Under the pieces are notes generated by a model that saw nothing but the letters and a program-made list of their open reading frames with translations, did not search any database and was not told where the DNA came from. The translations under genes were made by a program, and so were the position numbers. DNA of 64,000 nucleotides from Halomonas getboli (lineage in GTDB: Bacteria > Pseudomonadota > Gammaproteobacteria > Pseudomonadales > Halomonadaceae): the NCBI RefSeq assembly GCF_023094245.1, contig NZ_JALMEW010000001.1, positions 959,130 through 1,023,129 on the forward strand, in the 5' to 3' direction. Numbering within the stretch: position 1 is the stretch's first letter; each line of letters starts with the position of its first letter. Positions 40,574 to 50,481 of the stretch are shown one piece after another.

Positions 40574-41203
40574 TCAGCGGGTGCCGAAGATCTTGTCGCC
40601 GGCATCCCCGAGCCCCGGGACGATATAGCCGTGCTCGTCGAGGCGCTCGTCCACGGCGGCGGTGTAGATCTCGATGTCCGGATAGGAATCCTGAACGCGC
40701 TTGATGCCCTCGGGCGAGGCGACCAGCACGATCACCTTCATGTGCTGGCAGCCGCGCTCGCGCAGCATGTCCAGCGTCGCGACCATGGTGCCGCCGGTGG
40801 CCAGCATCGGGTCGATGACGATGGCCATGCGCTCGTCCAGCTCGCCGGCGAACTTGGAGAAGTACGGCACCGGCTCGAGGGTCTCCTCGTCGCGGTAGAG
40901 GCCGACCACGCTGATCCGCGCGCTGGGAATCAGGTCGGTGACGCCGTCGAGCATGCCGAGGCCGGCGCGCAGGATCGGCACGATGGTGGTCTTCTTGCCC
41001 TTGAGCTGCTGGACCGGAATCTTGTTGCCGCTCCAGCCATCGATCTCCTGGGTCTCCAGTTCGAGATCCTGAGTCGCCTCGTAGGTCAGCAGCTTGGCCA
41101 CCTCGCCGGCCAGTTCACGAAAACTCTTGGTGCTGATACCGGCCTCGCGCATCAGTCCCAGCTTGTGCTGGACCAGGGGATGCTGGATGGCGTGGACACT
41201 CAT
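40574..41203 (-). CDS. upp: Uracil phosphoribosyltransferase
   Basis: Upp makes UMP from uracil and PRPP. The 209-residue protein is the usual length and includes [13 protein letters not shown] at the start, the PRPP-binding loop [11 protein letters not shown] and the uracil-binding [17 protein letters not shown] end. The gene stands upstream of uraA on the same strand, giving a compact uracil uptake and conversion pair. About 226 nt upstream (41204-41429) contain no gene that I can support. Confidence 0.96.
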   Translation of the reverse strand: MSVHAIQHPLVQHKLGLMREAGISTKSFRELAGEVAKLLTYEATQDLELETQEIDGWSGNKIPVQQLKGKKTTIVPILRAGLGMLDGVTDLIPSARISVVGLYRDEETLEPVPYFSKFAGELDERMAIVIDPMLATGGTMVATLDMLRERGCQHMKVIVLVASPEGIKRVQDSYPDIEIYTAAVDERLDEHGYIVPGLGDAGDKIFGTR

Positions 41204-41429
41204 GGGCGGACCTCTCGGGGCAGGGGATTCGTCGGCAAATAAAGCTTAGTCGCACGCCGGGCGTGCGCAAAATCGCGCGCCATTCTACCCGCAAGCCGCC
41301 TCGAGGTTAAGGCGACCGTTGAAACGAGCCCTGGCGGACAGGATCGTCGGGCGAAAGGCAGGATGCAGGGCGATGACATCGCCGGCCAAGGCCGCTTCCG
41401 GACGATGCTGCGCCCGGAAACGGCCCGGC

Positions 41430-42116
41430 TCACGCCGGCGTGGCCGGCAGCTGCCAGTCGATCGGCTCGCGGCCGTGCTCGGCCAGGAAGGCGTTGGCCC
41501 GCGAGAAGTGATGGTTGCCGAAGAAGCCGCGGTGCGCCGACAGCGGCGACGGATGCGGCGACTCCAGCACCAGATGGCGCGTGGTGTCGATCAGCGCCTT
41601 CTTCTGACGTGCGTGGCTGCCCCACAGCAGGAAGACCGTGGGCCCGGCGTGTTCGCTGACCGTGGCGATGGCGCGGTCGGTGAAGGTCTCCCAGCCCTTG
41701 CCGCGGTGGGAGCCGGCGTTGCCCTGCTCCACCGTCAGCGAGGTGTTGAGCAGCAGCACCCCCTGGCGTGCCCAGTGTTCCAGATTGCCGTGATCGACGG
41801 GCATGAAGCCGACGTCGGCGGCCAGTTCCTTGTAGACGTTGACCAGCGACGGCGGAATGCGCACGCCGGGGCGCACCGAGAAGCACAGGCCGTGGGCCTG
41901 ACCCGGCCCGTGGTACGGGTCCTGGCCGAGGATCACCACCTTGACCCGGTCCAGCGGGGTCAGTTCGAAGGCCCGGAACCAGTCCGAAGAGTGCGGGTAG
42001 ATGACCTTGCGGGCGGCCTTCTCGGCCGCCAGGAAGTCGCGCAGCACCTGCATGTAGGGCGCGGCGAACTCGTCGCCGAGCCAGCGCTGCCAGCTGTCGG
42101 GTAGCGGGCAGTTCAT
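41430..42116 (-). CDS. ung: Uracil-DNA glycosylase
   Basis: Ung removes uracil from DNA in base excision repair. The 228-residue product has the water-activating motif GQDPYHG at 64-70 (Asp66), the HPSPLSA motif with His188 at 188-194 and the [12 protein letters not shown] loop of family I enzymes. It starts 2 nt before the gpt stop on the same strand. This tight spacing puts a DNA repair gene inside the nucleobase salvage cluster. Confidence 0.96.
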   Translation of the reverse strand: MNCPLPDSWQRWLGDEFAAPYMQVLRDFLAAEKAARKVIYPHSSDWFRAFELTPLDRVKVVILGQDPYHGPGQAHGLCFSVRPGVRIPPSLVNVYKELAADVGFMPVDHGNLEHWARQGVLLLNTSLTVEQGNAGSHRGKGWETFTDRAIATVSEHAGPTVFLLWGSHARQKKALIDTTRHLVLESPHPSPLSAHRGFFGNHHFSRANAFLAEHGREPIDWQLPATPA

Positions 42117-42118
42117 GG

Positions 42119-42595
42119 TCAGCGCTTGATCCGGTCGGCCAGGGGTTCGACGTAGGTCACGCCCATGTCCCAGGGGAACTGGATCCAGCAGTCCTGGGCC
42201 ACCTCGGTGAGGTACTGGTCGACCAGCGGGCGCCCTTCCGGCTTGGCATAGACGGTGACGAAGTGCGCACGGGGCAGCAGCTCGCGCACCTTGCGCGCGG
42301 TCTTGCCGGTATCGACCAGGTCATCCACCAGCAGCCAGCCGTCGCCGTCGTGGTCGACGCCCTTCATCACCTCGAGCTGGCCCTGATCCTGGCCCTCGTA
42401 GCTCTTGATGCAGACGGTGTCGATCAGCCGCACGTTGAGCTCGCGGGCGATCAGCGCCGCCGGAATCAGCCCGCCGCGGGTGATGGCGACGATGCCCCGG
42501 AAGTCGCGCTCGACCAGACGCTGGCAGAGCTCGCGCACGTCACGGTGGAGCTGGTCCCAGGACACGGTGAAGTGCTGGTGATAGCGATGACTCAT
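42119..42595 (-). CDS. gpt: Xanthine phosphoribosyltransferase
   Basis: Gpt converts xanthine and guanine (and weakly hypoxanthine) to nucleotides using PRPP. The 158-residue protein has the PRPP motif [17 protein letters not shown] and [20 protein letters not shown] at the N-terminal third. The C-terminal [11 protein letters not shown] segment is typical of Gpt rather than Hpt. It lies 7 nt after apt and 2 nt before ung. Confidence 0.94.
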   Translation of the reverse strand: MSHRYHQHFTVSWDQLHRDVRELCQRLVERDFRGIVAITRGGLIPAALIARELNVRLIDTVCIKSYEGQDQGQLEVMKGVDHDGDGWLLVDDLVDTGKTARKVRELLPRAHFVTVYAKPEGRPLVDQYLTEVAQDCWIQFPWDMGVTYVEPLADRIKR

Positions 42596-42602
42596 GATGG
42601 CG

Positions 42603-43148
42603 TCACTCGTCCTCGGTGAAGGAGCAGACCGCGAAGACGTTGAAGCCGGCCTCGCGGATACGATCGGCGCCGCCCAGATCCGGCAGGTCGACGATGGTGG
42701 CGGTCTCGACCACGTGGCCGCCGCTACGGGTGATCAGCTTGGCCGCGGCCAGCATGGTGCCGCCGGTGGCGATCAGGTCGTCGACCACCAGGATGCGGTC
42801 GCCCTCGCGGAAGGCGTCGCTGTGCAGCTCGACCTCGGCCTCGCCGTATTCCAGCGTGTAGGTCTCGCTGATGGTCTTGAACGGCAGCTTGCCCTTCTTG
42901 CGCACCGGCACGAAGCTGCAGCCCAGCTCGTAGGCCAGCGGCGCGCCGACGATGAAGCCACGGGCGTCGATGGCGGCAATCGCGTCGAGCTCCAGGTCCT
43001 GGTAGCGGTGCACGAAGCTGTCGATCAGCTTGCGGAAGGCCGAGCTGTTCTGCAGCAGCGGCGTGATGTCACGAAAGTTGACCCCGGGCTGAGGCCAGTC
43101 GGGGACGGTGCGGATGACGGACTTGATGTAGTCGCCGTAGATGCTCAT
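42603..43148 (-). CDS. apt: Adenine phosphoribosyltransferase
   Basis: Apt salvages adenine to AMP. The 181-residue product has [18 protein letters not shown] and the PRPP-binding [14 protein letters not shown]. The family start ([21 protein letters not shown]) is also present. It lies 21 nt downstream of the NCS2 purine permease and 7 nt upstream of gpt, so permease, apt, gpt and ung look like one transcript. Confidence 0.95.
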   Translation of the reverse strand: MSIYGDYIKSVIRTVPDWPQPGVNFRDITPLLQNSSAFRKLIDSFVHRYQDLELDAIAAIDARGFIVGAPLAYELGCSFVPVRKKGKLPFKTISETYTLEYGEAEVELHSDAFREGDRILVVDDLIATGGTMLAAAKLITRSGGHVVETATIVDLPDLGGADRIREAGFNVFAVCSFTEDE

Positions 43149-43169
43149 CGCGATTCTCGTCGTTCGGTG

Positions 43170-44474
43170 TCAATCGAGGAACAGCAGCTTGGCGCTGAAG
43201 ACCAGCGCCAGCACCACCACGGCCGGGTTCAGGTCTCGGAAGCGACCGGACAGGGCCTTGATGGCGGCATAGCTGACGAAGCCCAGGGCAATGCCCTCGG
43301 CGATGGAAAAGGTCAACGGCATGGCCAGCGCCGCGATCAGCACCGGCGCCGCCTCGGTGGCGTCATCCCAGTTGGCATGCGCCAGGCTGCCGGCCATCAG
43401 CACCGCCACGTAGAGCAGCGCGCCGGCGGTGGCGTAGGCCGGGATGGAGCCAGCCAGCGGCGAGAAGAACAGGCTGACCAGGAACAGCACGCCGACCACC
43501 ACGGCGGTGAGGCCGGTACGCCCGCCGGAGATGATGCCGGCGGTGGACTCGATGTAGCTGGTGGTGGTCGAGGTGCCGAGCGCCGCCCCGGCCATGGAGG
43601 CGCCGCTGTCGGCCATCATGGCGCGGCCGATGCGCGGCAGCTTGCCGTCCTCGTCGAGCAGCCCGCCACGGTGGGCGACGCCGATCAGGGTGCCGGAAGT
43701 GTCGAACAGGTCGACGAACAGGAAGGCGAACACCACGCTGATCATGGCCACGTCGAAGGCACCGACCACGTCGAGCTTCATCAGCGTCGGTGCGATGGAG
43801 GGCGGCATGGAGACGACCCCGCCAAACTCGTTGTGGCCCAGCAGCATCGACAGCACGGTGATGCCGAGGATGCCGATCATCACAGCGCCGGTGACGCGCA
43901 GATGCGACAGCGCGGTGATCACGAAGAAGCCGAGCAGCGCATAGAGCGCCGACGGCTCGGACAGATCGCCCAGCGCCACGTAGGTGGCCGGGTTGGCGAC
44001 CACGATGCCGGCGTTCTTCAGCGCGATCATGGCCAGGAACAGGCCGATGCCGGCGGCGATGCCGAGGCGCAGCGACATGGGAATCGAGTTGATGATCCAC
44101 TCGCGAATGCGGAACACGCTGAGCAGGAAGAAGGTGAAGCCGGACAGGAACACCGCCCCCAGCGCCGTCTCCCAGGCATAGCCCATGCCCATCACCACGC
44201 CGTAGGTGAAGAAGGCGTTCAGGCCCATGCCGGGTGCCATGGCGATGGGATAGTTGGCCCAAAGGCCCATGATGAGACAGCCCACCGCGGAGGCCACGCA
44301 GGTGGCGACGAACACCGCGCCGTAGTCCATGCCGGACTCGGAGAGGATGCTAGGGTTGACGAAGATGATGTAGGCCATCGTCAGGAAGGTGGTGATCCCG
44401 GCGATGATCTCGGTCTTCACGTTCGTGCCGTGTTCGGCGAGCTTGAAGTGACGTTCGATCAGGCTTTTCTGCAT
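43170..44474 (-). CDS. NCS2 purine (adenine/guanine/hypoxanthine) permease
   Basis: A 434-residue proton-coupled permease of the AzgA-like branch with about 12 membrane segments. It begins MQKSLIERHFKLAEHGTNVKTEIIAGITTFLTMAYIIFVNP, the AzgA/GhxP/PurP signature, followed by ANYPIAMAPGMGLNAFFTYG and TSTTTSYIESTAGIISGGRTG. Position directly upstream of apt suggests uptake of adenine for salvage. The substrate set among purines cannot be fixed from sequence. Confidence 0.92.
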   Translation of the reverse strand: MQKSLIERHFKLAEHGTNVKTEIIAGITTFLTMAYIIFVNPSILSESGMDYGAVFVATCVASAVGCLIMGLWANYPIAMAPGMGLNAFFTYGVVMGMGYAWETALGAVFLSGFTFFLLSVFRIREWIINSIPMSLRLGIAAGIGLFLAMIALKNAGIVVANPATYVALGDLSEPSALYALLGFFVITALSHLRVTGAVMIGILGITVLSMLLGHNEFGGVVSMPPSIAPTLMKLDVVGAFDVAMISVVFAFLFVDLFDTSGTLIGVAHRGGLLDEDGKLPRIGRAMMADSGASMAGAALGTSTTTSYIESTAGIISGGRTGLTAVVVGVLFLVSLFFSPLAGSIPAYATAGALLYVAVLMAGSLAHANWDDATEAAPVLIAALAMPLTFSIAEGIALGFVSYAAIKALSGRFRDLNPAVVVLALVFSAKLLFLD

Positions 44475-44656
44475 GGAGAAGTCGTCCTGTGCGGCGCTTT
44501 GGCGTCCTGCTGGGTGCGAGAAAAGCCGCACATGGTAGCGGATGGCGTCCCGGGAATCGAGGCGCCATCCGCTACCGACGCTGCGGCATGACCTCCTGAT
44601 ATATAAGGGATGGCCGGTGCGCTGGCCAGCGGACTGGCCAACGCACACTGAACGCC

Positions 44657-45286
44657 TCAGGCGTCGCGGGACGCCATCACCCTCTCCACCGTCTCGACGA
44701 TGGCCTGGGTCTGGGGGTCGATCTCGATGTTGACGCGATCGCCCGGCACCCGGTCGGCGAGTACGGTACGGGCCAGGGTCTCGGGAATCAGGTCGACGCA
44801 GAAGCGCGGACCGTGCTCGGCCGTCGCCGGCCGCGCCTCGCCGATGGTCAGACTGGCACCGTCGACCCCGATATAACCCTTGTCGAACACGAAGCGGCCC
44901 AGGCGCTCGGGCAGCTCGAACCACAGCCGCCGGTTGTTGGGCGCATCGTCGAGGGACACCAGCTCGGCGGTGGCGATCACGTGGCCGGACATGGCATGGC
45001 CGCCGATCTCGTCGCCAAAGCGCGCCGCGCGCTCGACGTTGACCCGGTCGCCCACGGCCAGCTCGCCCAGGTTGGTCACGCGCAGGGTCTCGCGCATCAG
45101 ATCGAAGCTGACGCGCTCGCCGTCGATCCCGGTGACGGTCAGGCAGACCCCGTTGTGCGCCACCGAGGCGCCGATCTCGAGCCCCTCGCCCAGCGCCCCC
45201 GGCAGGCGCACTACATGGGTGCGGAAGGCCTCCGCTTCCTCGATGGCCACCACCTCGGCCATGCCCTGCACGATGCCTGTGAACAT
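44657..45286 (-). CDS. ribE: Riboflavin synthase, alpha subunit
   Basis: This enzyme dismutates two 6,7-dimethyl-8-ribityllumazine molecules to riboflavin. The 209-residue product has two tandem lumazine-binding domains: MFTGIVQGMAEV ... NGVCLTVTG and GHVIATAEL ... GASLTIGEA. Length and motifs match. It has about 180 nt of upstream gap to the purine permease and faces away from metN. I see no FMN riboswitch motif in the upstream interval. Confidence 0.93.
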   Translation of the reverse strand: MFTGIVQGMAEVVAIEEAEAFRTHVVRLPGALGEGLEIGASVAHNGVCLTVTGIDGERVSFDLMRETLRVTNLGELAVGDRVNVERAARFGDEIGGHAMSGHVIATAELVSLDDAPNNRRLWFELPERLGRFVFDKGYIGVDGASLTIGEARPATAEHGPRFCVDLIPETLARTVLADRVPGDRVNIEIDPQTQAIVETVERVMASRDA

Positions 45287-45505
45287 GTGCTGATCTTCCT
45301 CTCGTGTCGTGCCGCCCGAACGGGCGAAAGGGGCTCAGTGTAGGGAAAGGGGGAGGCGCCCGTCCATGGCGGTCCGGCGCCCTTCTCCCCTGCCGACCAA
45401 GGCTCTCCAGGCCCTTTCCTGCCAGATTTTCCGCCTGTCTCAAGCGCTTTGCTGGTGATTTTCACCATTCCTTGGGCAAACGAACGCTCGCTTGGACCAA
45501 ATGGT

Positions 45506-45534
45506 TTGACATACGCCCGTTCGATACCTAAGAT
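45506..45534 (+). promoter_or_regulatory. Near-consensus sigma-70 promoter of metNIQ
   Basis: TTGACA (45506-45511) and TAAGAT (45529-45534) are separated by 17 nt. A start near 45541 would place the riboswitch at the very 5' end of the transcript. The rest of the 444-nt gap, 45287-45505, shows nothing I can name. Confidence 0.8.
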
Positions 45535-45549
45535 GCGCGCACATTTTGA

Positions 45550-45630
45550 CGGCGCCGATTTGGACCCGGATTGCGGGCGCCGACGCCGCATGGCTCTCGA
45601 GCCGTGCGGTGTGAAGTGCAGCTAAAAGGG
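45550..45630 (+). promoter_or_regulatory. SAM-II-like riboswitch before metN
   Basis: P1 (CGGCGCC at 45550-45556 with GGCGCCG at 45576-45582) encloses GATTTGGACCCGGATTGCG, which carries the SAM-II GAUUU...CCGG.UUGC pattern. The tail GTGAAGTGCAGCTAAAAGGG (45611-45630) matches the SAM-II AGUNNAGCUAAA segment. An extra 10-bp hairpin (45586-45609, loop CTCG) lies in the connecting strand. The terminator 45647-45674 follows. GGGTG (45628-45632) can pair with CACCC (45650-45654), which would disrupt it. The regulation of metNIQ fits SAM-dependent repression. Assignment is by eye. Confidence 0.8.
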
Positions 45631-45646
45631 TGTGTCCAGCGTTGAT

Positions 45647-45674
45647 GGCCACCCGTCAGGGTGGCCTTTTTTTT
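45647..45674 (+). terminator. Riboswitch-controlled terminator before metN
   Basis: GGCCACCC (45647-45654) pairs with GGGTGGCC (45659-45666) around loop GTCA, then eight T. It lies 57 nt upstream of metN and downstream of the SAM-II-like aptamer, so it is probably an expression platform. Confidence 0.88.
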
Positions 45675-45730
45675 GGCCGCCCTTGCGCTGTTCGCCCGCC
45701 CCTCTCCCCGGCGCCACCCCGGTGGCCCAG

Positions 45731-46760
<1,030 letters not shown>

Positions 46761-46780
<20 letters not shown>

Positions 46781-47414
46781 ACTGATCCTCGAGGCCACCC
46801 TCGACACGCTCTATATGGTGGCGATTTCCGGGCTGATCTCGGCGCTGGTGGGCATTCCGCTGGGCGTGCTGCTCAACGTCACCCGCCCGCGGCAGATTCT
46901 CGCCCAGCCGGCGCTCAACGGCGTGCTCGGCATGATCACCAACGTGGGCCGCTCGGTGCCCTTCATCATCCTGATGGTCGCGATCATCCCCTTCACCCGT
47001 GCCCTGGTCGGCTCCTCCATCGGCACCAATGCCGCCGTGGTACCGCTGACCATCGCCGCCATCCCGTTCGTGGCGCGGCTGGTGGAAGGCGCGCTGAACG
47101 AGATCCCGCCGGGGCTAGTGGAAGCCGCCCAGTCCATGGGCGCCACGCCGTGGCAGATCATCACCAAGGTGCTGCTGCCCGAGGCCCGCGGCGGTATCTT
47201 CACTGCCCTGACCGTGACCATCGTCACCCTGGTCAGCTACTCCGCCATGGCCGGCGCAGTGGGTGGCGGCGGCCTGGGCGATCTGGGCATTCGCTACGGC
47301 TACAATCGCTTCAACCCCACCATCATGCTGATCACCGTCGTGATCCTGGTGGTGCTGGTGCAGGGCTTCCAGAGCCTGGGGGACTACCTGGTGCGCAAGA
47401 GCGACCACAAGTGA
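46761..47414 (+). CDS. metI: Methionine ABC transporter permease MetI
   Basis: MetI is the inner-membrane permease of the methionine importer. The 217-residue product has five predicted helices and the EAA-type coupling loop SMGATPWQIITKVLLPEARGGI, which contacts MetN. It overlaps metN by 20 nt, so translation is coupled. Length matches E. coli MetI. A 263-nt gap separates it from metQ. Confidence 0.95.
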
Positions 47415-47605
47415 TGACTGACGCCGCTTGACTACTGCGCTCGACATCCTGGCCGCCGGCGGTACCGGTGCGCCGGCCCGGTCGCTCCTCATGTAGCGGG
47501 CTACACTCCGGGAGCTGCGCTCCGGCGGCGGCCAGCCTGCCTTCGCTCGTAACGTCAATCAGCGCCACCCCGTTGAGTTCACATCAGGCTGATAACCAAA
47601 TCACA

Positions 47606-47635
47606 TTACACATCTCGTTTTTATACCTTTATAGT
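47606..47635 (+). promoter_or_regulatory. Candidate promoter of metQ
   Basis: TTACAC (47606-47611) and TATAGT (47630-47635), with 18 nt spacing, lie in an AT-rich stretch of the 263-nt metI-metQ gap, 42 nt before metQ. It would let metQ be expressed apart from the riboswitch transcript. Confidence 0.5.
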
Positions 47636-47677
47636 CGTGGGCAAACCTCACGTCAGCTTCGACAGGGAGACATCGAC

Positions 47678-48502
47678 ATGCGCAGCATCCTGACCCGCGG
47701 CCTCGCCGCCTCCGCCCTGGCCCTGGCGATCGGCCAGGCCAACGCCGACGAGCACAGCATCAAGGTCGGCACCGTGGCCGGCCCCGAGACCGACGTCATG
47801 CAGGTGGCGGCCGACCTCGCCGAGAAGCGCTACGGCCTGGACGTCGAAATCGTCGAGTTCACCGACTACGTCACGCCCAACGCCGCACTGGCCGACGGCA
47901 GCCTGGACGCCAACGCCTATCAGCACGAACCGTACATGCAGTCGATGATCAACGACCGCGGCTACGACTTCGCCATCGCCGGCCGCACCTTCGTCTACCC
48001 GATCGGCGCCTACTCCGAGAAGTACGACAGCATCGACGCGCTGCCGGACGGAGCCACCATCGCCCTGCCCAACGACCCGACCAACGAGGGTCGCTCGCTG
48101 ATCCTGATGCACAAGCAGGGCCTGATCACCCTGGACGATCCGGAGAACCTCGAGGCCACCCCGCTGAACGTGGTCGAGAACCCGCACGACTTCGACTTCC
48201 GCGAGATCGAGGCCGCCCAGCTGCCCCGCGTGCTGCCCGACGTCGACATGGCCTTCATCAACAACACCTTCGCCCAGCCGGCCGGCCTGGGCCTGGACGA
48301 CGCCCTGATCAAGGAAGGCCCGGACTCTCCCTACGTCAACCTGATCGCCGTGCGCGCCGGCGACGAGGACCGCGAGGAGATCCAGCAGCTGGTCGACGCC
48401 TACCAGAGCGACGAGGTCGTCGCCAAGGCCGAGGAGCTGTTCAAAGGGGCCGCCGTCCCCGGCTGGACCACCGACGACGCCGAGTCCGAGAACGCCGAGT
48501 AA
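47678..48502 (+). CDS. metQ: Methionine-binding protein MetQ (no lipobox)
   Basis: MetQ is the periplasmic substrate-binding protein that delivers methionine to MetNI. The 274-residue precursor has a signal peptide (RSILTRGLAASALALAIGQANA) cleaved before DEHSIKVGTVAG. It shows the NlpA-family core ...AALADGSLDANAYQHEPYM..., ...AIAGRTFVYPIGAYSEKY and ALPNDPTNEGRSL. Unlike E. coli MetQ it has no Cys at the cleavage site, so it would be soluble in the periplasm. GGGAG precedes the ATG. Annotation by family is certain; ligand specificity among methionine forms is not. Confidence 0.92.
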   Translation: MRSILTRGLAASALALAIGQANADEHSIKVGTVAGPETDVMQVAADLAEKRYGLDVEIVEFTDYVTPNAALADGSLDANAYQHEPYMQSMINDRGYDFAIAGRTFVYPIGAYSEKYDSIDALPDGATIALPNDPTNEGRSLILMHKQGLITLDDPENLEATPLNVVENPHDFDFREIEAAQLPRVLPDVDMAFINNTFAQPAGLGLDDALIKEGPDSPYVNLIAVRAGDEDREEIQQLVDAYQSDEVVAKAEELFKGAAVPGWTTDDAESENAE

Positions 48503-48536
48503 TCCGCGTCGAACGATCGCGAATCGCGCTATCGAA

Positions 48537-48560
48537 GGGGCCGGCCACTGAGCCGGCCCC
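48537..48560. other. GC hairpin between metQ and msrC
   Basis: GGGGCCGGC/GCCGGCCCC arms (48537-48545 with 48552-48560) have no T tract. It may be a weak rho-independent terminator or an mRNA-stabilising hairpin at the end of metQ. Confidence 0.4.
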
Positions 48561-48579
48561 GCGCGTTGAAGGAGACACC

Positions 48580-49035
48580 ATGACCGACTACGCCCTGCTC
48601 GCCCGCCAGCTCGACGCCCTGCTCGACACCCGCGACTGGCTGACCAACAGCGCCCAAGCCTGCGCCTTCATCATGCAGCAGGTACCCGAGCTGAACTGGG
48701 CAGGCTTCTATCTGCAGCGCCAGCCCGAGGTGCTGTCGCTCGGGCCCTTCCAGGGCCAGCCCGCCTGCCACCCGATCCCGTTCAGCAAGGGCGTGTGCGG
48801 CGCCGCGGCACGCACGCGCGAGACCCAGCGCGTCGACGACGTCCACGCCATTCCCGACCATATCGCCTGCGACGCCGCCTCCCAGGCCGAGCTGGTGATC
48901 CCGATCGTGGTGAACGACCGCCTGTGGGGCGTGCTCGACCTGGACAGCCCGTCGCGCGGCCGCTTCAGCGCCGACGATCAGGCCGGCCTCGAGGCCCTGG
49001 TAAAGGTCTTCATCGAGCGCAGCGACCTCGCCTGA
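48580..49035 (+). CDS. msrC: Free methionine-(R)-sulfoxide reductase (GAF fold)
   Basis: fRMsr reduces free methionine-R-sulfoxide to methionine. The 151-residue GAF-fold protein has the three active-site cysteines Cys63, Cys73 and Cys97, with spacing 10 and 24, the same as in the E. coli enzyme (Cys84, Cys94, Cys118). Family motifs NWAGFYL, SKGVCGAAARTRETQRVDDV and GVLDLDSPSRGRFS are present. The gene follows metQ by 77 nt, so importer and repair enzyme are probably co-expressed. Confidence 0.92.
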   Translation: MTDYALLARQLDALLDTRDWLTNSAQACAFIMQQVPELNWAGFYLQRQPEVLSLGPFQGQPACHPIPFSKGVCGAAARTRETQRVDDVHAIPDHIACDAASQAELVIPIVVNDRLWGVLDLDSPSRGRFSADDQAGLEALVKVFIERSDLA

Positions 49036-49120
49036 GGCCTCGCTCCGCCTGGCGCCTGGCAGCCACGAAAGCCGCCGGGCGGAGCGCATCGTCCCGCGCC
49101 GCCCAGACACAGGCGCAACG

Positions 49121-49156
49121 AAAAACGCCCCGCAGCGTGAGCCTCGGGGCGTTTTT
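49121..49156. terminator. Bidirectional terminator: msrC and tRNA array
   Basis: AAAAACGCCCCG (49121-49132) pairs with CGGGGCGTTTTT (49145-49156). It terminates msrC on the plus strand and the tRNA-Val array on the minus strand. Confidence 0.9.
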
Positions 49157-49164
49157 CTGGAATC

Positions 49165-49241
49165 TGGTAGGACCAGGCGGATTTGAACCGCCGACCTCCA
49201 CGATGTCAACGTGGCGCTCTAACCAACTGAGCTATGGTCCT
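49165..49241 (-). tRNA. tRNA-Val (anticodon GAC), copy 1
   Basis: A cloverleaf of 77 nt with encoded CCA. Acceptor AGGACCA pairs with TGGTCCT, the anticodon loop is TTGACAT (anticodon GAC, decoding GTC/GTT), and the T arm contains GTTCAAATC. It is the last of three copies in transcription order. Confidence 0.95.
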
Positions 49242-49262
49242 GCTGTCGATGTCGCGGCGCGA

Positions 49263-49339
49263 TGGTAGGACCAGGCGGATTTGAACCGCCGACCTCCACG
49301 ATGTCAACGTGGCGCTCTAACCAACTGAGCTATGGTCCT
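49263..49339 (-). tRNA. tRNA-Val (anticodon GAC), copy 2
   Basis: Identical in sequence to the neighbouring tRNA-Val genes. A 21-nt spacer separates it from copy 1, and the spacer almost matches the one before copy 3, suggesting tandem duplication. Confidence 0.95.
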
Positions 49340-49359
49340 GCTGTCGATGTCGTGTGCGC

Positions 49360-49436
49360 TGGTAGGACCAGGCGGATTTGAACCGCCGACCTCCACGATG
49401 TCAACGTGGCGCTCTAACCAACTGAGCTATGGTCCT
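49360..49436 (-). tRNA. tRNA-Val (anticodon GAC), copy 3
   Basis: The promoter-proximal copy, identical to the other two and separated from copy 2 by a 20-nt spacer. The three form one polycistronic tRNA transcript on the minus strand. Confidence 0.95.
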
Positions 49437-49480
49437 ACTATCACCGTCTGCGACGTTCTGTGCCGTGACAACGGATGCGT

Positions 49481-49508
49481 ATTCTACGGACCCCGCGGAA
49501 AAATGCAA
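49481..49508 (-). promoter_or_regulatory. Promoter of the tRNA-Val array
   Basis: On the minus strand TTGCAT (49503-49508) and TAGAAT (49481-49486) are separated by 16 nt, about 45 nt before copy 3. The remaining bases up to glpR (49509-49687) show no other gene. Confidence 0.7.
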
Positions 49509-49687
49509 GCCCTTGAGTTCGCCGAATGATTCGCCGATTCGGCGCCGATTTCCGCCATCCGTATCCGCCCTGTTCCGCACCCGCCTGACGCCACGCTCGA
49601 CACCGCAGCGGATCTCGCCAAGCGCCCGGATGTTCCTTTACGATCATGGCGAACCGACGACGCGTTCGGAGCCAGGGAAACCACGCC

Positions 49688-50446
49688 ATGCAGCAACCAC
49701 AACGACAAGACGCCATCGTCGAACTGATCCGCCGCCAGGGCTACGTGAGCATCGAGCAGCTGACCGAACACTTCGCGGTCACGCCCCAGACGATCCGCCG
49801 CGACCTCAACGCCCTGGCCAGCGAGGGCCGGGTGCGCCGGGTCCACGGCGGCGCCGGCATCGAATCGAGCACGGTCAACGCCTCCTACGACACGCGCAAG
49901 ACGCTCAACCTCGACGCCAAGCGCCGCATCGCCCAGGCCGTGGCACGCCAGGTGCCCCACCATGCCTCGCTGTTCATCAACATCGGCACCAGCAACGAAC
50001 TGGTGGCCGAGGCGCTGCTTGAGCATCAGGGGCTCGAGGTGATCACCAACAACCTGAACGTGGCCGCCACCCTGCACCACAAGGAGGACTTCAACGTCAT
50101 CGTCGCCGGCGGCCAGGTGCGCGCCCGGGACGGCGGCATCATCGGCGAGGCCACCATCGACTTCATCCATCAGTTCAAGGTCGACATCGGGCTGATCGGC
50201 ATCAGCGGCATCGACGAGGACGGCTCGCTGCTGGAGTTCGACTATCAGGAAGTGCGCGTGGCCCAGGCCATCATCCAGAACTCGCGCCAGGTCTTCCTGG
50301 CCGCCGACCACTCCAAGTTCCATCGCAACCCGGTGGTCCGTCAGGGCAACATCGCCCAGCTCGACGCCCTGTTCACCGACCGCGAGCCGCCGGCGACCAT
50401 CGGCGCGCTGCTGCGCGAGCACGAGGTCGCACTGCATATCGCCTGA
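49688..50446 (+). CDS. glpR: DeoR-family repressor GlpR (glycerol-3-phosphate regulon)
   Basis: GlpR represses glycerol genes and is released by glycerol-3-phosphate. The 252-residue protein begins with a DeoR-type winged helix ([51 protein letters not shown]). A sugar-phosphate sensor domain follows ([38 protein letters not shown]). The ATG at 49688 has AGGGA upstream. Location beside glpFKD and the GlpR-type operators in the next gap supports the role. Confidence 0.93.
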   Translation: MQQPQRQDAIVELIRRQGYVSIEQLTEHFAVTPQTIRRDLNALASEGRVRRVHGGAGIESSTVNASYDTRKTLNLDAKRRIAQAVARQVPHHASLFINIGTSNELVAEALLEHQGLEVITNNLNVAATLHHKEDFNVIVAGGQVRARDGGIIGEATIDFIHQFKVDIGLIGISGIDEDGSLLEFDYQEVRVAQAIIQNSRQVFLAADHSKFHRNPVVRQGNIAQLDALFTDREPPATIGALLREHEVALHIA

Positions 50447-50481
50447 GACGCGCCGAGTATCGATGATCCGCCCGGCACCGA

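Noticed and set aside
44475..44656. Purine riboswitch before the NCS2 permease or FMN riboswitch before ribE
   Set aside because: No conserved aptamer segments are visible in either upstream region.
47415..47677. A second SAM riboswitch before metQ
   Set aside because: The gap has a promoter-like AT-rich stretch, but I could not find the aptamer segments seen before metN.
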